This document shows, one piece after another, positions 24,266 through 35,404 of a stretch of DNA of 64,000 nucleotides (the first letter of the stretch is position 1; every line of letters begins with the position of its first letter). Made by a program: the position numbers and the translations under genes. This DNA comes from Heliocidaris tuberculata. Lineage: Eukaryota; Echinodermata; Echinoidea; Camarodonta; Echinometridae. The notes beneath the pieces are model-generated. The model searched no databases and was not told where the DNA came from. It saw only the letters and a program-made list of their open reading frames with translations. The DNA is taken from contig CM046839.1 in assembly GCA_025618425.1 (NCBI GenBank), positions 3,509,008 to 3,573,007 on the forward strand, read 5' to 3'.

Positions 24266-24710
24266 AAGTATAGTTCACACTTGGTAGCTCGAGGGGGGCT
24301 CATCCGCATGCAAGAAAACGAACAAAAAGGGCACTTTTTCAGCATTAGGCGCGTAACCCGAATTACGCGTTTAGAGTATCAAAACAGCAAAAATGAAGGG
24401 GAAAGGATATCAAATTCAGAGGTGATAAAAAGAAGATCCGCGGAAAAGGGGGGGGTATAATTTGGTAATGTGTTCCAAATTAGGTTAAATTTCCTTTACA
24501 GTTCCTTTTTGGCTAAAAAAAAAAAAGGTCTATGATGATGATGATGATGTAGTCCTCAAGGATGTAAAATACCACGCAAGACTTAAAATCGCCGTTAAGC
24601 GTATATAAAAATCAGAGATGTTAGACGGGTTTCCCTGTTTAGGGTATCAAAACAACTTCTACTGCAATCTCCGTTTAGGGTGCTTTTCAGAAAGCGATTT
24701 ATGATGTACT

Positions 24711-24747
24711 GGTCTCAATGAGACCCCCCCCCCCCCCCCCCCACCCC
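24711..24747. repeat. Short hairpin followed by poly-C
   Basis: GGTCTC-AAT-GAGACC is a perfect short palindrome and runs straight into about 19 C. Palindrome plus homopolymer is a recurring arrangement near element ends in this window. Confidence 0.8.
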
Positions 24748-24879
24748 CGGCTTGGTAATTCTAAAGTCAAGATAAGACAAAGTACCGGTATGTCTGTGCA
24801 GAGACAAATGCACATCAAACGCGTAAATATTAAACATTGCAAGAGAGAAGGTGAATTTCTTTGCGATTGGTTGATCATG

Positions 24880-25195
24880 GGTGGATAGAATTAAAAACAG
24901 ATGGATTGATAATTAGTCATTGAGTCTTTGACTGACTGATTGATTGGTTGATTTTTTGACTGATTTATTTTTTGTTCATTCTTTGACTGACGGATTGATT
25001 GAATGATTTACCTATTGATTGATTGATTCTTTGACTAATTGATTGATTGATTTATCGATTGATTCTTTGACTGATTGATTGATTTGTCGATTTATTGATT
25101 GATATATGCTTTAATTGATTGATTAATTGGTTGGTTGATTGGATGAATGACTGATTGATTGATTGATTAGATCGTTTGGTTGGTTGATAATACTA
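24880..25195. repeat. Degenerate (TTGA)n / CTTTGACTGATTGATT array
   Basis: About 300 bp built from GATT/TTGA tetramers. A longer module, CTTTGACTGATTGATTGATT with variants, recurs several times, so a higher-order unit of roughly 35-45 bp overlies the tetranucleotide. Confidence 0.9.
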
Positions 25196-25611
25196 TTTCA
25201 CAGAACCCAACAAAATTTACTCTGAACGTTAAAGACTCCAAAACAAAAAAGAAATTTTTTTGAATAATAATAATTTTAGGTCGGAAACCATGCAGTGTGC
25301 ACGTGGTTTTCAGTAATTTTCATATTTCTGCGTTTAAAAAAATCACATAATATATGACGATATATCACAATATTATCTTATAATCCAGTTTCATTATAGC
25401 AGAACTCCCCCGCCTTCCACTTAGATAATAAACTATCTATCTTCGCCCCCTCTATAGTTATAAAATAAGGTTCCGAGCGTCACTTTTGATCGTCAAAAAT
25501 AATACCGATATCTGATGCCCATCAGCGTAAACAGTTTTAAATATTAAGGCCAAGGCAGCTCTAAATTTGCAGACGGAAATCAAGTTCATATATCGCATGA
25601 AACGCAGTCAT

Positions 25612-25840
25612 AAGATGGTGGTGGTGGTGGTGGTGGTGATGATGATGATGATGGTGGTGGTGATGATGATAATGATGATGATGGTGGTGGTGATGATGAT
25701 GATGATGGTGGTGATGATGTTGATGATGATGATGGTGGTGATGATGATGATGATGGTGGTGGTGATGATGATGATGATGATGGTAGTGATGATGATGATG
25801 ATGGTGGTGATGATGATGATGATGATGATGGTAGTGATGA

Positions 25841-25874
<34 letters not shown>

Positions 25875-25931
25875 GATGATGATGATGGTGTTAGTGGTGG
25901 CGCGAGAGAGAGAGAGAGCGAGAGAAAGAAA
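25612..25931. repeat. GAT/GGT trinucleotide array ending in (GA)n
   Basis: About 290 bp in which blocks of (GGT)2-6 alternate with blocks of (GAT)3-8, followed by a short GA tract (25902-25931). All long open frames on both strands here are repeat translations. Confidence 0.97.
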
Positions 25932-26032
25932 GGGAAAATGGGAAGACAACGTGAAAAGATGTTGATCAATCCGATCATAAATCTGACACGGAGCTGACCC
26001 CCCCCCCCCCCCCTCCTTCAAACTCCCCTCAC

Positions 26033-26359
26033 CAGGGGCGGATCCAGGATTTGTATAAGAGGGGGCACACAAATGCAGGTTTGTCAACTTTTGGAAAAGG
26101 GAGACTCGTATTTTTTGGTCTCGCCAGCTCTCGAAAAGTCGCTCAGTGGGGGGGGGGGGGGGGGGGGGGGGGGGGGTCGACAAAAAAGTAATTTTCGCCA
26201 GACCTCCTAAATTCGCTGAGTGGGGGTCCAGTTCCCCTCCTTAATTCTCTGACAAGCAAAACAAAACAAAACAAAACAAAAAAAGTTTTCGTTCTAAAAG
26301 GGGGCCACAATCGAAAAAAAGGGGGGGGGGGCGCAAATGCATACTTTTCTTCGCCACTG
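26033..26359. mobile_element. hAT-like non-autonomous element, 327 bp
   Basis: Left end CAGGGGCGGATCCAGG and right end TTCGCCACTG are imperfect inverted termini in the CAG(G/T)GGCG style of hAT elements. The flanks are CCCCTCAC (26025-26032) and CCCCTCCC (26360-26367), an 8-bp target duplication with one mismatch. The interior holds a G-run of about 29 bases (26149-26177), a second G-run near 26321 and an (AAAAC)n block. No coding capacity. Confidence 0.82.
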
Positions 26360-26367
26360 CCCCTCCC

Positions 26368-26985
26368 TAATTTGATAACCTTCTAGCAGTAATCTTCATA
26401 GAAAGGTAATAATTACTTATATAAATATCATTAATAATTCTTATAGCTCGTTCGGTCGTCATGGTTGTGGAGAATACTATAAGAAATCCAAATAAAATGG
26501 ACATAATTGGTTTACCGGTTGTTTTTAATCAGATAATTCAAGCGAGCAATGCAAATTAGTTTTTACATTTCTGATTGATATTTCTGCTTTCACAATAGAT
26601 TTGTCGGACTGCTATCATCACATTTATCGGTACTAAAATGGTATTTTGTCGTTTTTTCTACTTAAAAAAATTCCTATAATCTAACAACAAAACAACAAAA
26701 CTCCTGCATCATTGAGGGCACAATATACCCTCGTATCCTGGCCAACCTCCTTTGGCTACGAAATACAGCTATTAATGGATATTTTAAAAAAAACACCATC
26801 CTCCCCTTCTAATCAAGATGATTCTATTTCCAGACAATAAATAAGCTACAAAAACATCTAGGTCACTGAATAAAATAGTAATTCTTTTGAGATAATTCAA
26901 GCCAGACAGGTCGGCAGGGGAAATTAGAGGGCAGAAGAGCCTATATACGTAACGAGACTAAACAGCTAATCGTAATGTTGGCAGA
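26368..26985. other. AT-rich sequence, no gene seen
   Basis: No structured element or exon recognised. Confidence 0.5.
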
Positions 26986-26987
26986 GT

Positions 26988-27184
26988 GGGGGGGGGGGGG
27001 GGGGGGGGGGGAGAAAATGACTGAGTTTGATAATGATGGTGCCATGTTGATGTTAATGGTTACATTAATGATGATAATAATGATGATAATGATAATGATG
27101 ATGATGATGATGATAATGATGATGGTGGTGGTGGTGGTAATGATCGTGATGGTGATGATAATGATGATGATATGATGATGATGC
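26988..27184. repeat. Poly-G run and (GAT)n array
   Basis: A run of more than 20 G at about 26989-27011, then an imperfect (GAT/AAT/GGT)n array at 27030-27184. Confidence 0.95.
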
Positions 27185-27211
27185 TGCAATTGTGGTGATG
27201 TGGTAGATGCA

Positions 27212-27400
27212 ATTCAAGTCAATTCAAATTAACATTTATTTTCTTCCATTAAGTTTGACAACATTCATCAAGATTCTGTTCAAATAGTACATACATGTAT
27301 AGAGTATAGCATGGATGTAAACAAGCACAATTTGCAATATAGGAAGAAGGCGCGAGTCGCTTGTAGCGGGTACGCCTGCATATACACAGTCCACCTTATT
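27212..27400 (-). mobile_element. Dispersed retroelement 3'-end-like repeat, copy 1
   Basis: AATTCAAATTAACATTTATT and GGAAGAAGGCGCGA...GCTTGTAG(C/T)GGGT(A/G)CGCCTG are shared with 51690-52235. AT-rich ends next to a fixed module, repeated at separate loci, suggest the 3' end of a non-LTR element read on the minus strand. The family is not identified. Confidence 0.6.
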
Positions 27401-27465
27401 TAATACAAGAAAGGAAGAAAGGAAAAGACCTAATTTCAGAACAGTAATTCGGTAGGCATGTTCTG

Positions 27466-27520
27466 GGGGGGGGGGGGTTTTAAGGGTTCCAACGACCCCC
27501 CCCCCCCCCCCCCCCCACCC
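27466..27520. repeat. Poly-G then poly-C
   Basis: About 12 G, an 18-bp spacer, then more than 20 C. The two runs can pair as a hairpin and are likely to form G-quadruplex/i-motif structures. Confidence 0.9.
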
Positions 27521-27815
27521 ACACACACACACAGACCGGCAGAGGTCCACTTGATATAAAAAAATAAAATAAGGGATGGGGATGAAGAAAAATATAACAG
27601 AAAAATATAACAGAAAAACATTGAAAGGGTATTTGTATAGAGATGAGAGATCACTATATGAGAGGATGTCGATAATGATAATTCATGCGAAATCTCTTCC
27701 CTCTTTAAATTGGCAATTCTATATTCTATATTCTATATATATTCTAGATACAAATACATGTACTAACATGTCGATGTACATGTTTCATGTTTTCCCCTTT
27801 GTAACAGTTTCTATA

Positions 27816-29511
27816 CCGAGTGTCCCCCCCCCCCAACAAAAAAAAAAAAAACAAAAAAACAAAAAACGATACACTTTTAAAACGGCCCCCAAATTTAAAA
27901 AATAGTGAATTTTGGGGAAATTTTTATATATATGGATAGCTGAAGGTCTATCATATGACATAAAAAAGTCCAAAAATATTTCATGCTTGGGTGAGTACTT
28001 CCCACATTTGTAAAGGACGTTAAAATTAGGTTGCGCAGGAATTCACTATCCATTTTGGCTGAGACGAGAAGTTCTCCACCTTAGAAATTGCTTATGGTAT
28101 GATGAGTTTATGATAGATTATGATGGATATGGGTTTGTGCGGTGTATGACATGGTATTATGTAATCAAAAGTTTATGCATCAGTGATCATAATTTGACTG
28201 TGGAAGTTTTAAAAGGATTACCCGCTGTTGGGCTGTGGTTGATAATGAATGATTAGGGTTGGGATTTGTGCTGGGTATGGCACCATTAATGTCACCATTA
28301 TTCAGGAACAGAAATTTGATAATTCAGAATGAAACACTGATCCAATCAATCAATCAATAAAACACTGATTCAGGTGCATGAGATTGGATTATGTAAATCA
28401 AAGATCTTAATGACCGATAACATGAAGGACTATTATGCAGTATCTTTGTTGTTTGGAAGGACAATTGCTATTAATGTCACAGATTATGCTTCAGGCATCA
28501 TTGGGTAAAAATGGGTATTAAAGGGTACCAATCACCAAAAATAATTTTGCTCTGTATGTTTGAGGTTTCATGTCGTTATACTATATTCAAAATATGGGCT
28601 TCAAATATTAATTCTATAAAGAGATATTGCAATTTTAATTACACTCTCTATAAGCGTAAAAGCGACTCGTGAGTAGACTACTCGACGCACCCGTACGCGC
28701 TCGCCAAGATAAAGGCTCGCGCGGAACCAAACTCGCAGTTCGGTTCCGCGCGAGCATTTACATGTTATCCTTTATTTCCTTCATACTCATTAACTGTTGA
28801 CCTATGAAATACCAGACAAAGTTCTTTGAGGTTGATTTTATACTTTCTAGCTGTATACAAATTATTTTTTTCAGGGGATTGGTACACTTTAATTAGCAAA
28901 CTTTCTTTATGGCAAATAAGTTTTGGAAATGGTAGAGTTTTGGGCAAGGAAAGACGGGATGAAAATGAATGCCTAAAGATGGACCTATTACAATGAAAAA
29001 CACCTTCCGGAATTTGTGACACGTAACACACACATATCCACACACACGCACACAACCACATACACAGCCATCCCCCCCCCCCCCCCAAACACGAACTATC
29101 AGGAGCACCGCTACAATTACCACAGACATCAACACCAGATAATACGGAACTGTCAAAACAACTTCCATAATCAAATTGTGATTAAAAAGACAATCACTCA
29201 TGCATAAACTTTTGAATTCATAAGCCATGTCATTTACTGCACAAACCCATATCAATAAGCAATTTCTAACATGTCTAAATTGGATAACTTTTCACTTCAC
29301 CCAAATAGTGGACAACCAATTCCTGCGCAACATAATTTTCATGTCCTTTACATAAGTAGGCAGTGTTCACTCAAGCATTAAACATTTCAAAAACTTTCAG
29401 CTATCCATATATATACAAATTTTCCCAAAATTCAGTAAATTTTTTTCATTTGGGTGCCATTTTAAAAGTGTACCGTGTTTTTTTTTTTTTTTTTGGGGGG
29501 GGGACACTCGA
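27816..29511. mobile_element. 1.7-kb TA-flanked element with about 290-bp terminal inverted repeats
   Basis: Left arm (27816 to about 28140) and right arm (about 29235-29511) are inverted copies. Shared words include CGAGTGTCCCCCC, an A-run, TACACTTTTAAAA, TATATATATGGATAGCTGAA, TGTAAAGGAC, TTGCGCAGGAATT and ATATGGGTTTGTGC. TA dinucleotides flank both ends (27814-27815; 29512-29513). The core of about 1.1 kb has no transposase frame and contains the TTAA element at 28522-28888. TA targets fit Tc1/mariner-like or related superfamilies; the class is not settled. Confidence 0.87.
28522..28888. mobile_element. TTAA-flanked MITE, family T1, copy B (nested)
   Basis: Flanked by TTAA at 28518-28521 and 28889-28892. 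Ends AGGGTACCAATCACC and GGGGATTGGTACACT are inverted to each other and match copy A at 9557-9906. Shared interior words include GGTTCCGCGCGAGC and AAGAGATATTGCAATTTTAA. It lies in the core of the larger TA-flanked element, so it inserted later. Confidence 0.88.
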
Positions 29512-29663
29512 TATAATGTTTATTTTATTTTATGCAGGTATTCTTAACTAATTAGTATAATTATGTAATTGATTTTATATTCATATCATCTCGCATTTTA
29601 TGGGTCTGTCTAGTGCTACGGATTTATTATTTTCTGTCTCACTCTCTGTCTATCTGTCTGTCT

Positions 29664-29700
29664 GTCTCTCTCTCTCTCTCTTCTTCTTCTTCTTCTTCTC
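29664..29700. repeat. (CT)n/(TTC)n microsatellite
   Basis: Short CT array passing into five TTC units. Confidence 0.95.
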
Positions 29701-29899
29701 AGCCCATGTCACTAAGCCTATTTTTCACTTTTTCCCCCTTCTGGGCAGTCCTTTCCTTCCTCTTATTATATGCTCTCGCTCCACTCTTCTTCCCTCTCTT
29801 TCTCTTTCTCTCTCTATTCCTAAAGCATCCGCCTTCTGAATTCCTCTCTTTTCCAATCAATAAACTTAAAAGTGAATGAATTATTATTACGCAAACGAT

Positions 29900-30110
29900 A
29901 TGACATTGTGTTCATGAAGTATGTATGTATTTATTCTTGTATTACGCAGAGCCCTGTGGAAGACCAGTGCCATTTTAACCTTTTTAATGTATCTTCTGTT
30001 TCTTATTATTGTATATGAATTCTGTACTTTTATGTAATCATTGTAACTGAACAGGCTACTCTGGATAAAGAATTGAAATAAATGTAATAAAATAAATAAA
30101 TAGTGACAAT
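29900..30110 (+). mobile_element. Probable non-LTR (CR1/L2-like) 3' end
   Basis: AGAGCCCTGTGGAAGACC is followed by an AT-rich stretch, GGCTACTCTGGATAAAG and a terminal (AATAAA)n-like tail at 30075-30108. This 'one-line stop, GGCTA.CCTGGATAAA, short A-rich repeat' ending is typical of CR1-type LINE 3' UTRs in invertebrates. No upstream ORF remains. Confidence 0.5.
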
Positions 30111-30429
30111 AATTACTATTATGGAGTGCCGAGGCTGATCGGTTAGTCACGGACCGACATTTGACAAATTGTGAAAGTTTGAAGGCCTGTAGAAAATAAA
30201 TATTTAATTGCAGAAAGCTATTTTATGTTTCACTGTGCAAGGGCATCACTGAAGGGGTTGAAATTTGAAGAAATTTGGTTGCCATGATCGCATACTAAAG
30301 TTATAATCCATAAAATATTCAATATCACGGACGGACAAAAATGCCTACTCTATAATCAGGTTCCGCCCACGTATCGCCGCCCGCAGCCTGCAACATTGTT
30401 ACTAGCTATTTTAATTCATTTTGCTGTTT

Positions 30430-30620
30430 ATTTACGATTTTCGATTTACAATAATATTTACGAGTTACGTTTTGCGGACTTCATATGCACCGCAAAACGT
30501 AAAACACTTCGTAATTTTTTTACGTTTTGCGAGACCCCTGTTTTACGAACTGCGTCTGTTTTCGTAAAAGACTGTTTACTTTTGCGTTGATTTTTACGAT
30601 TTGCGTTGTTTTTACGAAAC
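30430..30620. repeat. TTTACG/TTGCG-rich degenerate repeat with hairpin
   Basis: The words TTTACG, TTTTGCG and their complements recur about ten times. ACGTTTTGCGG (30467-30477) pairs with CCGCAAAACGT (30490-30500) as a perfect 11-bp stem. It looks like decayed inverted-repeat sequence. Confidence 0.6.
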
Positions 30621-30992
30621 GTGGTCCTATACTGACTACCTCGTTGTTCGTAATAAGGCGATAGTCTCCCCGGATATTGGCAAAAAAATTAAAAATTAAA
30701 AATAAAAGTAACTGAGATGGGCTGCAGCCCCTGACCCTCGCCCCGTATATACCTACTGCTAATACTGTATGTGGAAATCAATAAACTTTGAGACTTTAAA
30801 GCTTCATAAACAACTCATTTCAACAGGATGGATAAAAGTATGATTTAAATTCTCAAAGAAAATCAACTGAGACATGACTCGTTTGGTCAGCAGTCAACTT
30901 CTCATTATCTATTCTAACGAAGGCTGTGAAGACATCGAAGCCTCCCCTGTCTTTCTGATGTTACACGTTTATTGCAAACCACTGGTGATCAT

Positions 30993-31721
30993 CATAGGCG
31001 TAACCAGGGGCCCCTATTCAGCCCCCCCCCCCATTCAACCCCTACAAACAAACAACAACAACAACAACAACAAAAAAAAAGAAAGAAAGAAAGCGAGAGC
31101 AATAAAGCGGGGGAAGTGAGAGAAAAAAGCCTAAAAATGCCGGCGCTACAAGCCGTTATCTTTCTCTCAGAATTTGCTAAAACGTCAAAGTTTTCGCACT
31201 TCGTGTGGGAAGGGGGAAACTCCCCCTCCCTGCACCCACCCGTTACATACAGTGCGGTATTGCGTCCAAATAATTGAAAAGCAGCGCTTCAAACAAACTG
31301 TCCGCCTAAAAAAGGGTGCTACAAGCCGTTAGCTTTCTCTCAAATTTGCTATAAAACGTCAGAGCTTTCGCGCTTCGCGTGGGAAGGGGGAAACTCCCCC
31401 TCCCCTGTATACAGTGCAGTATTGCGTCCAAATGATTGAAAAGCAGTCAGGGCGTCGAACTATAACTTTCCGCCTAAAAAAATTGTTTGCTACTAGCCGT
31501 TATCATTCTCTCAAATTGCTATAAAACGTCAGAGCTTTCGCACTTGGCGCGGGAGCCGGGAAAACTTCCACTTCCCTGCACCCACCCCCTGGGGAGCACG
31601 CTTCGCATGCTCATCACCAATTTCGCTCGCTTCGCGTGCTCACAACAGTCACTCCTAAAATGAAACCCTGGCTATGTATACGCGGTTGGACCCCTATTGA
31701 AAATTCCTGGCTACGCCTGTG
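30993..31721. mobile_element. hAT-like non-autonomous element, 729 bp, perfect 8-bp target duplication
   Basis: Termini CATAGGCGTAACCAGG (left) and the complement of the right end, CACAGGCGTAGCCAGG, match at 14 of 16 positions. Both sides are flanked by GTGATCAT (30985-30992 and 31722-31729), a perfect 8-bp target duplication as expected for hAT transposition. The interior is mostly a three-fold tandem repeat (31146-31600). A GCTCGCTTCGCGTGCTC stretch lies near the right end. No transposase is encoded. Confidence 0.9.
31146..31600. repeat. Three tandem 172-bp units inside the hAT-like element
   Basis: Unit starts CTACAAGCCGTTA, CTACAAGCCGTTAG and CTACTAGCCGTTAT lie at 31146, 31319 and 31490 (periods 173 and 171). 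Each carries a TTTCTCTCA..TTTGCTA block, AAAACGTCA(A/G)AG, a GGGAAGGGGGAAACTCCCCC palindrome and, in the first two, GTATTGCGTCCAAAT. The third unit is cut short by the element end. Confidence 0.9.
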
Positions 31722-32224
31722 GTGATCATTGGTTGCTATGTCTGGGCAGTGAGCGTCATAAACGTTTATTATACTGATTGGCAGTTCTATAGTTGATATT
31801 GGCTGATATAGGCTTTGTTGAATTCATTTTGGTCTACCCAAAGAGACGAGAATAACTCTTTTATTACAGAACTTCTCCGTTGAAAGCTGCACTATAAGAA
31901 AGGTGAACACAACATACTATTGGTTACGCTCTGATAATAAAGGTGGTCAGTTAAGTATGTTAAGGTCTCACATGCATGGCTAAAATCAATTTTCTTCACG
32001 AAAGCCGATATTATCAATTAAGGTAGCATCGTATTCAGAGCGTGTTATGTTCAATTTCAATAGGACGCGATTGGACAGAGTGCACGCAAGTTGACGTGAT
32101 TTGGAACTCGTGTCCATGCCTTCTCGTGTCATAGAGCATTGTACTATTACGGTAATTTTGAGTGTGTGCGTGTGTGTGTGTCGCCCCCACTTCAACCTAT
32201 CATAATCTATACCTCGTTCAGTTA

Positions 32225-32405
32225 AATTGTACTATTGTTGTTTATTTATAGATGGCATGTTATGGAAATATATAATTTGTATTGTGTTTATTGCCATGTT
32301 GAATTATATTGTGTAATTAATGCTTAATTTGTAATATTCATTTTGAAAAACTGAATCAAGGAATACAAAATTATGAAAAGACAAAAAATAAATTAAAAAA
32401 AATAT
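32225..32405 (+). mobile_element. Possible retroelement 3' end with A-rich tail
   Basis: AT-rich sequence ending in AAATAAATTAAAAAAAATATC directly before a CATAGTGGTAGCCAGG word that looks like a hAT-type terminus. Both readings are weak; no partner terminus with a matching target duplication was found. Confidence 0.3.
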
Positions 32406-33095
32406 CATAGTGGTAGCCAGGAGCAGAGGGGTGCGTGCATGCATGTGTCACCCCTCCCATTCAAATTTATGACGACTAATCACAATTTTTTTTCCTCAAC
32501 GGCCCCGCCCCTTTTAGATTATTCTAGAGACGCAACCCCCCCCCCCCCCCCCTGGTGATGGCACTGTACTGCAATATTCTCGTTCTGTCGCTATGTTTTG
32601 GTACACAGTTATGATGATGTATCCTCGTCTGCATGATTAGACGCACGTGCATCACATTTGCAATGTTTACATTCTACATTGAAATCGGAATGATATCCCA
32701 TAACAATGACACTGCACCCTGACAGTTGAATGGATTGTGCATGAGATACTCAGTGTGTGACTTACAAGGATCGTCTTTCCAATCGAAAGCATGACTCTAG
32801 CATGTGATTATGTATACATGGTCCTATTACTGAGAAAGCATATCATAATATACGAGGTTAATGAAGTACATGCGCCATGCCATGCACTTATTGCTATGTT
32901 AGGTCGTGTATACAATATCATTTTGTTGTTAAATTCAAAATAATTTATAAACTTAAAGTGACTAATAATAGATAATCATCGTGAATTTTAAAGTTCATTA
33001 TTTTAAGAGGCCAAAAAAATAGGCATATAAGCGGCAAGTCAAAAGAGCTGTTTAGTATCAGTGAGATCAGTATAAAATGATTTTCATTTCATTCA
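32406..33095. other. Sequence without recognised gene
   Basis: Holds a poly-C run at 32537-32552 and AT-rich DNA. No exon, RNA gene or intact element was seen. Confidence 0.45.
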
Positions 33096-33098
33096 CCT

Positions 33099-33241
33099 GG
33101 GCCCTCTTGCATAAACAGTTGCAATTAAACTCAAAAAATTAAACCCAAGTCCAAAATACACGATCCTGAATGGTTGAAAATCAAGTTGCGTTTAATTTTT
33201 TGGAGATGCGTTTAATCACAACTTTTTATGCAAGAGGGCCC
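33099..33241. mobile_element. GGGCC-ATAAA-type MITE, copy 2
   Basis: GGGCCCTCTTGCATAAACAG at the left faces AACTTTTTATGCAAGAGGG then CCC at the right. GTTGCAATTAAAC and GTTTAATCACAAC continue the inverted repeat. It is 143 bp and non-coding. Confidence 0.85.
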
Positions 33242-34741
33242 TGATGACTCACAACAATATCTCATAAAAGATTAATACACGTAGACCTATATAGCGATAA
33301 TAACAATGAAAATAACAAATAAATTTGAAGGACTGTATACGTGCCTTTTAACCTATGCTTCTAACACCCACACCAAGGGCAGAGTGTGGATTCAGCCAGA
33401 CATTGAGGACGCTCTGGTTTCATCATAGGGGCCAGAGCCATCTAGACACATAGTTTGGCTAACTCGGTTCCTTTAGGTAACACTATATGGTGCATGTTGC
33501 TTTGTTAGGAAAGCATGGAACAAAGGAAATAAATTATAGGCCATATTGTGCCCAACTAAAAACGAGTTGACCAACCAAACTCTGTGTATGGATGGCTGTG
33601 ATAGAGGCGGCACCGATCTTCCTATATAGGGTGATGACATGCTGTAGAAAACAAGGCCATCGAGTGAAGGAAATTGTATTTATAGGAGGAAGTCGTATCA
33701 TCTTCTTTCCAAGTTTCCTTGTGCCCTTTCCCTTTTGCTCCCTTTTCCTCTCTTCCAATCTTTTTTATTATTATTATTATTCTTCTTCTTTCATTCCACT
33801 GAGGGCACATAGCCCCGTGCCTTCCGTAACTACAGTAACTACACCACCGCCCACATCCACTCCCTCACACGCACAATAATTTGTGTTTCGTTTGGTGGCG
33901 CATTTTAGTCACATGATGCGACAATGCTACAGGCATGGGATTAAGACTCATCCCTCTCATGCCCAAAGTTTGAATAAGTTCCGCTTACAAATATAAGCTA
34001 AATGTAAATATAATACGTTCTAAAAACTATCGTCATTTTAATCAATGTAATAATCATTATTGCTTTTCTAACGCCCCCCCCCCCCGGTTCATGGATTAGA
34101 AGCCGACAATGTTACCAATACCATAATAATACCACGCAGTGTCTAAACTATCCATAAGGTGGAGACGTGCAAAAGGACACTCTCCCATATACAACAATAC
34201 TCTCGTTCGTGACAATAATGAAGAATGGAGGTATAAAAGCGATGGATTCATAAGGATAATCGAGCTGGATTATATACCATTGATTATTGATATTGACAGC
34301 AACAAAAAAAAAAGAAAAGAAAAGAAAAGAAAGATTGTGTGATCAAAATTTTAATGTGGAAAGTGTTTAGACTGCGTCAAAATATTGAAGGGGGAAAAAA
34401 TCAATATTACAAGAGTCCCAATCTCTCGCGCTCTCTCTCTTTCTTTCTTTCTATCCCTTTCCTTACAATCTTTCTTGTTTTAATAACCTGATAATAATTC
34501 TAGATAAACAGTTACTATTTTAAATGAATTTTTAAAGGTTCGGCTTTTTAATGTTGTGTGTCATATTAAATCTACGTATACATATAAAATGAGGGCGAAA
34601 AAAAAAGGAAAGTGAAACAAAACACTTAAAATAAGGATTGGAAGGATTTACTTATCATTCGAAATATTGAGACAATTGATATGTCAACCTAAGCTAGAAT
34701 ATAACATTGGTGAACTTGATCCTAAGCAAAAGGTAAAATTT

Positions 34742-34745
<4 letters not shown>
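33242..34745. other. Sequence without recognised gene
   Basis: Contains a short (TTA)n/(TTC)n tract near 33767-33790, a poly-C run at 34074-34085 and pyrimidine-rich sequence at 34425-34460. No coding segment is supported. Confidence 0.45.
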
Positions 34746-34747
<2 letters not shown>

Positions 34748-34781
<34 letters not shown>

Positions 34782-34798
34782 ATGAGGGGGGGGGGGGG
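34748..34798. repeat. (GA)n followed by poly-G
   Basis: About 32 bp of GA dinucleotide, then ACAATGA and about 13 G. Confidence 0.95.
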
Positions 34799-35159
34799 AG
34801 AACTGGAAAGTAAAAAGAAGATTACACGACTATATCTTCCCACATTGGTCCCGCTCGGTCTCTCCCCCTCTCACATAATTTTTTTTATCCACGTAGAAGC
34901 AAAAAATCACTGCCCCACTCACCCCCCCCCCCTTCCTCCCCGGCGTCCATGACTCGTCCCACTGCTCCACCTCTGCTCCGAAGGTAATTTTTTTTTTTTC
35001 ACACTTGCTTCAATTTTTCTTCCTTATCGCTTTCTTAATTTCATTTATTAGATTTATTTCTCTGCCTGTACATGTACTTTTGTCCCCTTTCATCTTAAAT
35101 GAATATAATTTGCATTTGATATCCACGAATGGAAGAGGTGTCTACTGTTGGTGTGTGTT

Positions 35160-35345
35160 GTGTGTGTAATTGGGTTTTTACAGACGTGTATCAATCAGAT
35201 ATGATTATTTACGTCTGGGGACCGACCTTTAACGTCACCATCCGAAAGACGTGACTCAGCTTCGAACCTGGGTCCGCTGAATCAGTTTATAACTTCCACT
35301 GTTAGCTGGATTACAGGCGCACGCCACAACGCCCAGTTGGTGGAA
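35160..35345 (-). mobile_element. SINE with 7SL/Alu-like head, minus strand
   Basis: Read on the minus strand from about 35345, the head is GGGCGTTGTGGCGTGCGCC followed by TGTAATCCAGCTAACAG. This closely resembles the 5' Alu domain of 7SL RNA (G-C-rich start, GTGGCGCG, CCTGTA(A/G)TCCCAGCTA). A B-box-like GGTTCGAAGC (near 35268) and the body words CTTTCGGATGGTGACGTTAA and GGTCGGTCCCCAGACG follow. The 7SL resemblance is from memory of the family, not a search. The alternative is a tRNA-like head whose match to 7SL is convergent. Confidence 0.55.
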
Positions 35346-35404
35346 ATGGACATTATTTCTCCGTAGAGGGCTCAATAACGGAATATTTTCCGGGTCTTAT
35401 TCCG

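Noticed and set aside
25608..26183. Long open frames of Ile/Thr, Met/Val or Ser/Pro over 130-190 codons
   Set aside because: They are translations of GAT/GGT, GA and G-run repeats and exist in several frames at once.
32412..32572. hAT-like element from CATAGTGGTAGCCAGG to GATGGCACTG
   Set aside because: The termini match poorly and the flanking octamers do not agree.
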